Positions 1 to 7,190 of a DNA stretch of 12,500 bases are shown here, in pieces. The DNA comes from Zygnema cylindricum (taxonomy: Eukaryota; Streptophyta; Zygnematophyceae; Zygnematales; Zygnemataceae). The translations under genes were made by a program, and so were the position numbers. The notes beneath the pieces are model-generated. The model made no database searches. It saw only the letters and a list, made by a program, of their open reading frames with translations, and was not told the origin of the DNA. The DNA is taken from assembly GCA_037447655.1 (NCBI GenBank), contig JBBHKE010003078.1, positions 1-12,500 of the forward strand. Reading direction: 5' to 3'. The first letter of the stretch is position 1, and each line of letters starts with the position of its first letter.

Positions 1-164
1 CCCCTCCCCCTCTCCCTCGCCCTCTTTCCCTTTCTCCCTCTCCCTCTCCCTTTTCCCTCCCCCTCCCTCTTCCTCTCCCCCTCCCCCTCCCTCTCCAGCT
101 CTCTCTCTGTATTTTTGGAAACTTCTCTGTTTTTTATTAACATTTTTCTTTTGTCTTTTTGCAG
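1..164 (+). other. UTP20 intron (3' part) with CT-rich microsatellite
   Basis: This is the end of an intron whose donor lies before the window. Positions 1-108 are an imperfect (CCCTCT)n/(CCCCTC)n tract, followed by a T-rich stretch and a TTTTTGCAG acceptor at 164. The tract is far longer than a normal polypyrimidine tract and sits about 55 nt from the acceptor. Confidence 0.75.
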
Positions 165-446
165 GTGGTGGGATTTGCGATAGAAGTGATGGGTCCCTCT
201 TTTGAAAGACATTTAATAGAATGGATACCCTCTTTCGAAACTGTTTTGAGAAAATCCATAGAAATGAACGAGGGAGAGAGAGGGGGAGAGGGAGGAGAGG
301 GAGAGGGAGGGGTAGATGGAGAGGGAGGAGAAGATGCAGGAGGAAGACTTTCTGCTCCTCTTTGGCAAGAGGCTTATTTTGTTTTGACAGCTGTCGAAAA
401 ATTATTGCAAAAAATTCCCAATTTGGTTTTGCAAAAAGAAATGGAG
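165..446 (+). CDS. UTP20: UTP20 exon A (first exon in window)
   Basis: The acceptor is TTTTTGCAG ending at 164 and the donor is GTAAGA at 447; both junctions are phase 0. The exon encodes 94 residues: a helical VVGFAIEVMGPSFERHL segment, a ~26-residue Glu/Gly-rich insertion (about 271-345) coded by GGGAGA-type repeats, and then the conserved WQEAYFVLTAVEKLLQKIPNL helix. Open translation beyond 446 runs into intron sequence and has no family resemblance, which supports the donor chosen. Confidence 0.85.
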
Positions 447-973
447 GTAAGAAACCCGAATAAACCTAAAACCCTAGTTTGCTCTCAACCTTAAATTATA
501 AGATTTTATAATATATATTTTGTATAAAACATATCATATTTAATATCAAAGTATAATATATAATTTAGTTATATTCACACAGCTTTCAAGTAAAATGTTT
601 TTTTGTGTTTTTGGCGTCCTTTTACAATTCAATGGAGTTAATTTTAATTTAGTTTTCTAGTTGTTATTGGACCTTGGGGACTATTCGTAAGAGAGAAAAA
701 CAAACAAAAAAAAAATCATTGCTGTCCAATGTGCAAATCATTTTTTTTGTCGATTTATTTGTTTATTTATTTAAACTTTTTAAATCCCCCAAAAAACATT
801 TTTGTACAAAAGCAGAAAAAACTTTTGTCCAAAGGAATCTAGTCTTTTAAATTTCCTTTGCTCTCTCTCCTCCTATTTTTTGTCTTTTTCTTTTCCTTTT
901 CTCTAAATTTCCTTCGCTCTCCTCTTTCTGTCTCTCTTTTTTTTTTTCATTTCTTTTTTTTCTTTTTTTTTTT

Positions 974-1010
<37 letters not shown>

Positions 1011-3063
1011 TTTTTTTTTTTCTTTTTTTTTGTCTTTTTTTTTTTTCTTTTCAGAATTTATGGGACTGTATCAGTCATCTCCTCCTCCACCGACATTTGT
1101 GGGTCCGAAAAGTTTGTGCCCGTCTTCTCGGTCTCTTTTTCTCTCTCTCTATCCCTATTGATTCGACTCTTTTGAGAAAACTTGGGAAGAAATCTTCTGG
1201 AAACCCTAAAAATCCTCTCCCTCTCCACCCTCTCCATCCCGGGCGAATTTTTTTTCTCGCAGCCTCTCATTCTGTCCTGTTAGAGGGAGGGGAGGGAGAG
1301 GAGGGAGATGAGAAACTTTCGGAACAAGTTGTGAAAAATCTTTTAGTTTTGGGACCTTCTCTTTTGTCCCTTCCTTTTGAAGAGGGAGAGAGGGAGGAGA
1401 GGGAGGAGAGGGTGGGAGGAGGGGGAGATGAAAATTTGGGGGGGAGAGAGAGAGAAAAATTACCTCTAATTTTGGGGTGCGGAGAGGGAGAGGCTCTCAA
1501 GGAGGTAGAAGAAGCTTGGAGAATGTTTGGAATTAGAAGGAAAAGAAGGGAAGGATTTAGGGTTTCTTGGTGGGAAAAAGAGGGAGAAGGAGGAGAAGGA
1601 GAAGGAGAGGAGGGAGGAGATGATTTAGGAGATGATGGGGAGGAAGAGGAGGAGGAGAATGAGAAGGAGAGAGTTGAAAATGGTGACTCTCTACAAAATT
1701 TAGAGGAGAATATCTCTGTACAAAATGGAAGACAGATAAATGATGAAGAGATGGGAGAGGGAGGAGAGAGAGGAGGAGAGAGAGGAGGAGAGGCAGGAGA
1801 GGGAGGAGTGAGAGGAGAGGGAGGAGAGAATTTGAATGTAAATCCGGCTCTATGGGTTTTGTTTCAACGGTTGACGAGAACCGCTTTACGAGTTCAACCG
1901 GTACAGGTGGGAACCTTTTTTTTTTTACGTTTTTTTATTATTATTTTTTTCTATTGAGTGTTCTTAACTTGCCCCAGTTACACTCAAAAAAAAAAAGGAA
2001 GGGAAATTGTATTAATCGGTGGATTCTTGTCTCTTCTTTTTCTTCCCCTTCCATTTCCTCTTCCTCTCCATATTCCTTTCTTCTTCCTTTTCCTCTTTTT
2101 CTTCCTCTCCCTCTCCCTCTCCCTCTCCCTCTTCCTCTCCCTCCCTCTCCCTCTTCCTCTCTCCCTCCCTCTCCCTCTCCCTTACTCTTTTTCCTTTCTT
2201 TTCTTTTTCTTTTTTCTTTTTTTTGTGGGGGCAGACGAGTGCCATTCTCCGATGGTTGGCGGCCATGGCTTCGAAGCTCGGTCTCTCCCTCCTTCCTTAC
2301 CTTCCTCTCGTTATTGTACCCCTTTTTCGAATTAGCGAAGGGATAGCTGGGCAAATTATTTCCGGTAAGTTTTTAAAGGAAAAAGTGTTTTTTTAATCTA
2401 TTTTTTTGAGAGTCCATGGTTTTGGAAATTTGTTTCTTTCTTTTTTTTGGGGAGGAGTGGGAAGTGGAGTTGTAAGCTTGGATTTCAGTGGATCCTTTTA
2501 GTTTTTTTTATATTTTTTTTAAGATTCTTTAGGGTTTTTGTAAATGTTGAGAAAAAAATGTTTCCTGTTCAAAAATTCAATGTTTTAGGTTAAGATTTGC
2601 ACCTCTGTGCCTGAATTTAGGTCACAAAAGTAATAAGTATAAAAAAATAACTGCTCATCTTAAAACCTTGTACCCTTCAAAAAAAGAAATCAAAAGAAAA
2701 AAAAAGAAAAAAAGGCAGTTGTTATTTATCCATTTGTATATTTATTTTGTTCGTTATTTATTAATTTTTTTAGAGGATTTGAAAAAACTCTCGGAGGAGG
2801 TAATGGAGCATATTCGGTCGGCGGTCGGTGTGAGAGAATTTGTTTCGGCTTTTAATACCGTGAGAGAAAAAACCAAAAAACGTCGAGAAAATCGAAAAAC
2901 TGCCGGAAAAATTGCGGCTCTCGTGGATCCGGAATCGACAGCGAGACGAAAATTAAAACAATCGGCAAAAAGACAAGCTCAAAAAAAGAGAAAAATTCAA
3001 GAATTTAAGCGACAACGAGGGGATGTTCAAGGCGATGCAAGGAAAAAACGGATCCGGAGTTAA
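165..3063 (+). CDS. UTP20: UTP20/DRIM homologue, SSU processome component, C-terminal part (four exons)
   Basis: UTP20 is a very large helical-repeat (HEAT-like) nucleolar protein of the U3 snoRNP/SSU processome, needed for 18S rRNA maturation and 40S assembly. Only the last roughly 517 residues are here; the 5' end lies before the window. The spliced coding sequence is 165-446, 1055-1906, 2235-2364 and 2774-3063, and all junctions keep the frame (phases 0, 0 and 1). Diagnostic family segments appear in order: PLWQEAYFVLTAVEKLLQK, then LLLHRHLWVRKVCARLLGLF, then an ISEGIAGQIIS-like block, and a lysine/arginine-rich tail with a (V/L)(N/D)P..ARRKL pattern. These resemble what I remember of plant UTP20 C-termini. 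Oddities are large Glu/Gly/Arg insertions in exons 1 and 2. The family call is from memory of conserved segments, not a search. Confidence 0.88.
447..1054 (+). other. UTP20 intron, 608 bp, with extreme poly-T acceptor
   Basis: GTAAGA donor, CAG acceptor. The body is AT-rich and contains an AAACCCTA telo-box-like word near 470. About 940-1050 is almost pure T with occasional C or A, running directly into the CAG acceptor. A second CT-rich block lies at about 855-935. Confidence 0.8.
1055..1906 (+). CDS. UTP20: UTP20 exon B, with long acidic Glu/Gly insertion
   Basis: The acceptor is TTTTCAG ending at 1054, after a poly-T tract of about 110 nt; the donor is CAG|GTGGGA at 1906/1907. It encodes 284 residues in one open frame. 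The first ~33 residues (NLWDCISHLLLHRHLWVRK onward) match the UTP20 motif that directly follows the exon A helix, and this fixes both splice sites. The end (ALWVLFQRLTRTALRVQ) is again family-like. Between them lies a ~190-residue low-complexity region rich in Glu, Gly and Arg from about 1281 to 1840, much longer than I would expect in this loop. Confidence 0.85.
1285..1305 (+). other. Putative G-quadruplex in UTP20 exon B
   Basis: Four runs of at least three G (1285-1287, 1289-1292, 1294-1296, 1303-1305) with loops of 1, 1 and 6 nt fit the G3N1-7 rule on the coding strand. It would form in the mRNA as well as in the DNA. Folding is inferred from sequence only. Confidence 0.5.
1907..2234 (+). 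other. UTP20 intron, 328 bp, with (CCCTCT)n array
   Basis: GTGGGA donor at 1907 and GGGGGCAG acceptor at 2234. About 2036-2190 is a long CT array (TCTTCC grading into CCCTCT). It is the reverse complement of the GGGAGA coding repeats in the exon just upstream. Confidence 0.8.
2235..2364 (+). CDS. UTP20: UTP20 exon C
   Basis: The acceptor is GGGGGCAG ending at 2234 and the donor is G|GTAAGT at 2364/2365, a near-perfect plant donor. It encodes 43 residues plus one base, beginning TSAILRWLAAMASKLG. It ends in an LFRISEGIAGQIIS segment, which corresponds to the conserved block just before the basic UTP20 tail. The phase-1 junction joins G to AG of the next exon to give Glu, restoring the acidic residue expected before DLKKL. 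Confidence 0.85.
2365..2773 (+). other. UTP20 last intron, 409 bp
   Basis: GTAAGT donor and TTTTTTTAG acceptor. It is AT-rich and contains a TTTAGGGTTT word near 2529 and an A-rich AAAAAGAAAA tract around 2680-2715. No coding potential is seen. Confidence 0.8.
2774..3063 (+). CDS. UTP20: UTP20 exon D, terminal exon with basic tail
   Basis: The acceptor is TTTTTTTAG ending at 2773 and the stop TAA is at 3061-3063. It encodes about 95 residues: an amphipathic DLKKLSEEVMEHIRSAVG helix, REFVSAFNTVREKTKKRRE, the VDPESTARRKLKQSAKRQ segment, and an extremely Lys/Arg-rich tail ending KKRIRS. A basic C-terminal helix and tail is typical of UTP20 and is expected to contact pre-rRNA; that contact is inferred from the family. 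Confidence 0.9.
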
Positions 3064-3091
3064 AAAATTTCGCAAGAAATTTGTCGTTTTT

Positions 3092-3220
3092 TTTGTGGAA
3101 AAGTTTAGAGTTTGTGAAAAAGTTTAGGTTTTTGAGGAAAATCTTTATTTTTGTGAAAAAAATCAGATTTTTTGTGACAAAATTTAGGTTTTTTGCGATA
3201 TAGCAGAGGTTTTTGAGGTG
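3092..3220 (+). repeat. Degenerate ~20-bp tandem repeat (TTTGTGRAAAA-type)
   Basis: TTTG(T/A/C)G begins at about 3092, 3111, 3131, 3150, 3171, 3192 and 3212, which is seven units spaced 19-21 bp. Each is followed by an A-rich and then a TTTAGR-like part. The whole array lies in the probable 3' UTR of UTP20. Confidence 0.7.
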
Positions 3221-3275
3221 AGATGAAGGTGATTGGGTTGTGTTTTTTACTCTTTTTTTTTCTTCTCTTTTTTTG

Positions 3276-3324
3276 GTTTCTTTCTTTCTTTCTTTCTTTT
3301 TCCTTTTTTTTTTTTTTTTTTTTA
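3276..3324 (+). repeat. (TTTC)n microsatellite and poly-T
   Basis: About six TTTC units are followed by a T run of about 21. Simple repeat inside the UTP20 3' UTR. Confidence 0.85.
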
Positions 3325-3405
3325 GTTCGCGTATCTGTGAGATTTATTTTTTATGGCAGCAAAACTCTGAACCGAGAATTTCATGTATTCTAATGTGAAT
3401 GGGAA

Positions 3406-3411
3406 AATAAA
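3406..3411 (+). terminator. Candidate UTP20 poly(A) signal AATAAA
   Basis: AATAAA lies 343 nt after the stop codon, with TGTATT about 22 nt upstream, a typical plant near/far upstream element arrangement. A second AATAAA lies near 3449. Cleavage site not determinable here. Confidence 0.5.
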
Positions 3412-3430
3412 AAAGTAAACAAAAATAAAA

Positions 3431-4116
3431 GAAAAAAAAAAGAAAATTAAATAAAGAGTGACTGCAATAATTTGAATTTGATGATAAATTGGATTGTGTA
3501 TTTCGAGCTCTAATTTTGTCGGTTTTATTTTTTTATTTTTTCAACTAATGAATCTTGTTTTATATGGCATCATTTATATCAGAAAGGATCAGTTTGTCTA
3601 TTTTATTTTTTGGGAGGGGGGAGGGGGAGGAGAAGGTGTTTTTACCTACTTTGAGTTCGATGTGGATTTTTTTAAGTTATGGAGATCTAAACTGGTTTTA
3701 AATTTTTTTATTTATCGGTAAATGATAAGAGTTGTTAATGAACGAAATTAAAAAAAATGATGTTTTTCAAAAAGTATTGAATAATGAAGGCGAAGAAGGC
3801 GAAGAAATACTATATATGTTTTGATTTATTGATTAATTATATGTTTAATCATAAGTTTCATTGTATGTTTAATTATAAGTTTAAACAATTATTTGTTTTT
3901 GAAGTTTATTATGTGTCTGTTTATATGTTTGATTATATTTTGTTTGCTTTTTTTTTTTTTTTTTCTACCATGAATTTAGAACAAAGGGCAAACACAAGCA
4001 AAAAAAATTGTGACATAAAAATCAATTTGACAGTTGAAAAGTCTGTCCAGGCTTTCCTATTGGACAAGGCTGGCTAGAAATTGCACAAAAATAACGTTTT
4101 TTAGATATAAAAATAA
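3431..4116. other. AT-rich intergenic spacer, no gene seen
   Basis: Low-complexity AT-rich DNA. It holds a G-rich run at 3612-3635, two near-identical ~23-bp direct copies of TATGTTTAAT(C/T)ATAAGTTT between about 3840 and 3885, and poly-T at about 3950-3964. Short open frames here are AT-codon-biased and show no family resemblance. Confidence 0.6.
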
Positions 4117-5118
4117 ATGTTTTCAACGTTTCTTTGGACTGGATTCTTGCACCACTTAAGAGCTTACGAAAAAAAATGGCGATGTATTTACGGCGAACAG
4201 CTGCAGTTTGTGAACGGAGCATCGTATGCTTCAGTTTATTCTACCGTAAAAAATGCTTCTCCGTTATTCGCGGACCACAGAAGATTTGACCGTCCGATTA
4301 CGGATTTTGACGCTTCGCTGTTTTCCAGTCGGTATCATATGAACGGTAAACCGTGTGTCGCTATCTTCACACTTTTAATTTTTTTAATCCAACGGTTGTA
4401 ATTGAAAGAAATGATTCTCATCTTCCGATTGGCGGTTCCCAATCGAAGACTGGACATGTGTGCACGCACCACACATATGTACATATTACATATATATACA
4501 TTACATATACATGCATATATATTGTGTGCACCGAGAAAAGATGTTTTGAGTGGCGAAAAAAACACTTTCAACTAATAGCGAGACACGCTGCAGTCAACCA
4601 GCTTGTGGAAGCTTCTTTTGTAAATTTTATTTGTCGTATGTAGCCACGTTTCTGGTATTCCTTCGATAGTGGAATCAGAAAACCCGGACATTCCGATAGA
4701 ACCAACAATTTCTTTTAGCCGTCCCTCAATGAAATTTAACGGTCAGGATTGATCTTCGCGTCTAGGGGCTCTAGGAGAAGCACCCTGGAAAATTTAAACT
4801 GTGACACATGTAGATGTTTCAATTTTCAACGGAACTGTCATGACAAATTGACAAGGCAGCCCGATAATTACTGGGAGTACGTGTCTTGACAAAACTTGAA
4901 ACAGTATATGTAACACGGAACGCACAGTTTTTTACTTTCTAGAAGCTTTTGCTTTTCATTTTTAAGGTACGGTACGGCCAGATTGTGTTCGACGGTCGAC
5001 AGAATCATACGAAATCCAAAAAAAAAAAAAGGACATGTTTGTCGCCACTCATATTACAATTTCGTACTGTACTGGTGTACCTTTTCAATCGAAAGTTCGA
5101 AGCTACAAGTACAGTATG
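4117..5118. other. Intergenic spacer, unrecognised, mixed composition
   Basis: Base composition is more balanced than in the flanks, particularly 4130-4350 and 4560-4900, which may mark an old transposon fragment. A 94-codon open frame at 4117-4401 is not recognisable. Around 4530-4585 there is a stretch resembling 10435-10490. No start or splice signals convince me of a gene. Confidence 0.4.
4466..4524. repeat. (CATATA)n-type AT/GT microsatellite
   Basis: Imperfect run of CATATA/TACATA words, flanked on both sides by TGTGTGCAC-type GT-rich words. Confidence 0.7.
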
Positions 5119-5199
5119 TTCCTACTTTGAACCATAACCTACCAGGGTTCTTCTGAACCCTGAGGCGTGAAACAAAATAACAAATACAGGAGCGTTTTT

Positions 5200-5207
5200 A
5201 GGGTTTA
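5200..5207 (-). promoter_or_regulatory. Telo-box (AAACCCTA, reverse)
   Basis: TAGGGTTT on the + strand is a plant telo-box, a common promoter element of translation-related and growth-related genes. Located 860 bp before the TIM17 start. Confidence 0.4.
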
Positions 5208-5722
5208 AGATTATTTTTTTAAGTGTGTAGAATTTTCTTTCTCCCTTCTGTTTTTTGTTCTGTACTGTAGTTTACCTGATTCGGTAGACTTTTGTCGGTT
5301 TTCATCTCCATAATACTCTGTTCTACCTTTTTTTAGCCATCATTCCTTTTCGAGAAAATTGCTAGAAAATAATATTTTTTTTACCTTTCTTTTTATTAGT
5401 TTGAACTGGCTGTTTTGAGAATTTCTGCAGAAAATTTTACGTATTTTGTGACTTAGTAAGAAGCATTTGTAAGAAGTCCTCTACTGGCAGAATCTTCAAA
5501 AAAAGAAGAGGAAACCAAAAACTTATTTTAGGTTATTCTCCGGTTTTATTCAAGCAATTTCTGGCGTATTCTTAGTGATCCGAGCATAACTTTTTATTTT
5601 ACAAACTTTTGCAGAGAGCTAGAGAGGGGGAGAGAGAGAGTGAGATTAAGATCCTCAGCAGGAGCTTAAGAAATCCTTACCTTTAAATCGATTCTTAATA
5701 CAATCTCATTTAATCTTTAGTC

Positions 5723-5730
5723 AAACCCTA
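5723..5730 (+). promoter_or_regulatory. Telo-box (AAACCCTA, forward)
   Basis: Exact AAACCCTA directly upstream of the ACTGA repeat array and about 340 bp before the TIM17 ATG. Telo-boxes usually lie near transcription starts, so one start may be nearby; this is inference. Confidence 0.45.
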
Positions 5731-5740
5731 TCTATATTCA

Positions 5741-5851
5741 ACTGAATTTTACTGAATTATTACTGAGTTCTAACTGAAGTTTAACTGAAGATTAACTGAA
5801 GTTAACTGAAGATTAACTGAAGTTAACTGAAGATTAACTGAAGTTAACTGC
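5741..5851 (+). repeat. Helically phased TTAACTGAAG minisatellite
   Basis: ACTG begins at 5741, 5751, 5762, 5773, 5784, 5795, 5805, 5816, 5826, 5837 and 5847. That is eleven copies with 10- or 11-bp spacing and a mean of 10.6 bp. The later copies form 21-bp dimers that alternate TTAACTGAAGA and TTAACTGAAG. The array is unidirectional and contains no ATG. Confidence 0.9.
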
Positions 5852-5925
5852 AGAAGTTAGATCCAAGCTGAAATAAATTCGAAAACCTCAAATAACTTAG
5901 TTACACCTGTCGCCAGAGAGTGCAG

Positions 5926-6066
5926 TAGAGGGAGAGAGAGCGAGAGGGAAAAAATTGACGCAGGGAGGGAGAGAGATAGAAGAAAGAGAGGGAGAGAGAG
6001 AGAGAGTGAGCGCAAGGGAGAAAGAGATAAGAAGAAAGAGAGGGAGAGAGAGAGAGAGGAAGATAA
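5926..6066 (+). repeat. GA-rich leader with ~51-bp duplication before TIM17
   Basis: An almost pure purine stretch on the sense strand. The segment around 5972-6008 (AGATAGAAGAAAGAGAGGGA and the following GA run) recurs at about 6024-6060, offset by 51-52 bp. It ends 6 nt before the TIM17 ATG. GA-rich leaders are common in plants; this one is unusually long. Confidence 0.75.
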
Positions 6067-6813
6067 ATGGCTGGAGAATACGGGCGCGAGCCCTGTCCGG
6101 ACCGAATCCTCGACGACATCGGAGGAGCCTTCAGTATGGGAGCCGTGGGAGGCTCCGCGTGGCACTTTATAAGAGGACTCAAAGATTCTCCTAGAGGTGA
6201 GAGACTCCTAGGAGGTACTCAAGCTGTCCGGATTAACGCGCCGAGAATTGGAGGAAGTTTTGCTGTCTGGGGAGGTCTATTTTCCACTTATGATTGTACT
6301 TTGGTACATATACGACAAAAGGAAGATCCTTGGAACACCATAGCCGCTGGATTTTTGACAGGTGGCACGCTTCAGATTCGAGCCGGGCCACGATCCGCCC
6401 TGCAATCCGCCATTTTTGGGGGGATTATTCTTGGACTTATTGAAGGGGCCGGATTAATGCTCAATAGACTTTCGTCGTCTTTACCTCCGGCTCAACCTCC
6501 ATTACCGGAGCCTCCCTCACCAAGTATAGCGGGGATTCCTTCCGGTATTGGAGCCGGAGGGAGAGATCCGTACAGTGTTCCGTACAGTGATCCGGCGGTA
6601 GTAGGAGGAGGACCGTCTTTTTCGGTTTCCGGTACAGAGTCTCCGGAATCGTCGAAGTCTGGGGGATGGTTTGGGGGGATTTTTGGGGGGGGAGGGAAGA
6701 AGGAAGAGACTGGGAGGGGTGGGAGGGAAGAGCGCTTAGAAAGTTTTGACTCGAGTCCTCCACCTGCTCCAAATTTTGGGGCTGGAGACGATTCGTGGTT
6801 GAAATCAAAATAG
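6067..6813 (+). CDS. TIM17: TIM17, mitochondrial inner-membrane TIM23-complex translocase subunit
   Basis: TIM17 is a core subunit of the TIM23 complex, which moves presequence-bearing proteins across or into the mitochondrial inner membrane. This intronless gene gives 248 aa. The N-terminal ~135 residues form the Tim17/22/23 fold: REPCPDRILDDIGGAFSMGA, then glycine-rich membrane segments at about 18-36, 62-82, 88-105 and 112-132. Cys10 and Cys77, the disulfide pair known in yeast Tim17, are both present, as are the acidic cavity residues Asp17, Asp76 and Glu126. The Pro/Ser/Gly-rich tail (136-248) keeps the plant-type WFGGIF (191-196) and LESFD (214-218) motifs, giving a plant-like total length. 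The start is the first ATG after 948 ATG-free bases and puts Cys10 at its family position. Confidence 0.96.
   Translation: MAGEYGREPCPDRILDDIGGAFSMGAVGGSAWHFIRGLKDSPRGERLLGGTQAVRINAPRIGGSFAVWGGLFSTYDCTLVHIRQKEDPWNTIAAGFLTGGTLQIRAGPRSALQSAIFGGIILGLIEGAGLMLNRLSSSLPPAQPPLPEPPSPSIAGIPSGIGAGGRDPYSVPYSDPAVVGGGPSFSVSGTESPESSKSGGWFGGIFGGGGKKEETGRGGREERLESFDSSPPPAPNFGAGDDSWLKSK
6661..6696 (+). other. Putative G-quadruplex in the TIM17 C-terminal coding region
   Basis: G runs at 6661-6665, 6673-6678, 6685-6692 and 6694-6696 are separated by loops of 7, 6 and 1 nt, meeting the G3N1-7 rule. It encodes the GGWFGGIFGGGGKK segment, using GGG as the glycine codon for nearly all glycines even though other codons would avoid the runs. 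Structure formation is not shown. Confidence 0.5.
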
Positions 6814-7190
6814 GCCCCACATCCTTTTTTTTTTCCTCCATTTTGGGGCAATTTTCTTTTTCTTTTTTGGAGTCTTTTTTGTTTTGGGGTAGAATTTACA
6901 GTTCGTATAAAATCTCTCGCAGAAATTTTTCAGATTTCACTTCTTTGTTTCCCTTTTTTTTTATGGTTTAGGGTTTACTTGGCGATGAAAAGAATGCAGT
7001 GAGGCTGTCATGTTTTTCCAGCAGCAATTTTGGGGTTTCATATACCCCTTTTTTCTTTTTTTTTCCTTTCTTCTTTTTTCTCCAGATAGCTAGAATAGTT
7101 CAGTATTGGCAGTTATTTGTACATGGTTACCTATTTTTTTCCAATTTAAAGGGATTTAAATAAAACGGCTGTTTTTTCCGTACGCGTGTT
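6814..7190 (+). other. Probable TIM17 3' UTR
   Basis: T-rich sequence after the TAG stop, with TTTAGGGTTT at about 6967-6976, a TTGTACA word near 7117 and AATAAA at 7159-7164. The 3' end is inferred from these signals. Confidence 0.55.
7159..7164 (+). terminator. Candidate TIM17 poly(A) signal AATAAA
   Basis: AATAAA lies 346 nt after the stop, with TGTA about 40 nt upstream and T-rich DNA downstream. This matches plant 3'-end layout and nearly the same distance seen for UTP20. Confidence 0.5.

Larger units (their letters stand above)
3064..3430 (+). other. Probable UTP20 3' UTR
   Basis: It follows the TAA stop. It contains the ~20-bp periodic repeat (3092-3220), a (TTTC)n run at about 3276-3301, a T tract, and then TGTA elements near 3384 and a poly(A) signal at 3406-3411. 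The end is inferred from these signals only. Confidence 0.55.
5119..6066 (+). promoter_or_regulatory. TIM17 promoter and long ATG-free leader
   Basis: No ATG occurs on the + strand between the ATG at 5116 and the TIM17 start at 6067, while CAT (ATG on the minus strand) occurs eight times. This strand-specific depletion is what selection against upstream start codons in a long 5' leader would give. The segment contains two telo-boxes, the ACTGA phased repeat and a purine-rich block. The transcription start cannot be fixed, and a leader intron cannot be excluded. Confidence 0.5.

Noticed and set aside
1941-2354. Long Lys/Arg/Glu-rich frames on the minus strand opposite the CT arrays
   Set aside because: These are shadows of simple CT repeats in a UTP20 intron; any frame through such repeats stays open.
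4117-4401. 94-codon open frame in balanced-composition DNA
   Set aside because: I recognise no family, the frame has no supporting start or splice context, and an overlapping frame of similar length exists. A decayed transposon fragment is as likely. Kept only as a composition note.
5857-6182. Minus-strand frames rich in Ser/Leu opposite the TIM17 leader
   Set aside because: Produced by the complement of the GA repeats, with no start context or homology.
5955-6194. Upstream frame overlapping the TIM17 start
   Set aside because: It begins at TTG rather than ATG, so it is not a credible upstream reading frame in a eukaryotic leader.
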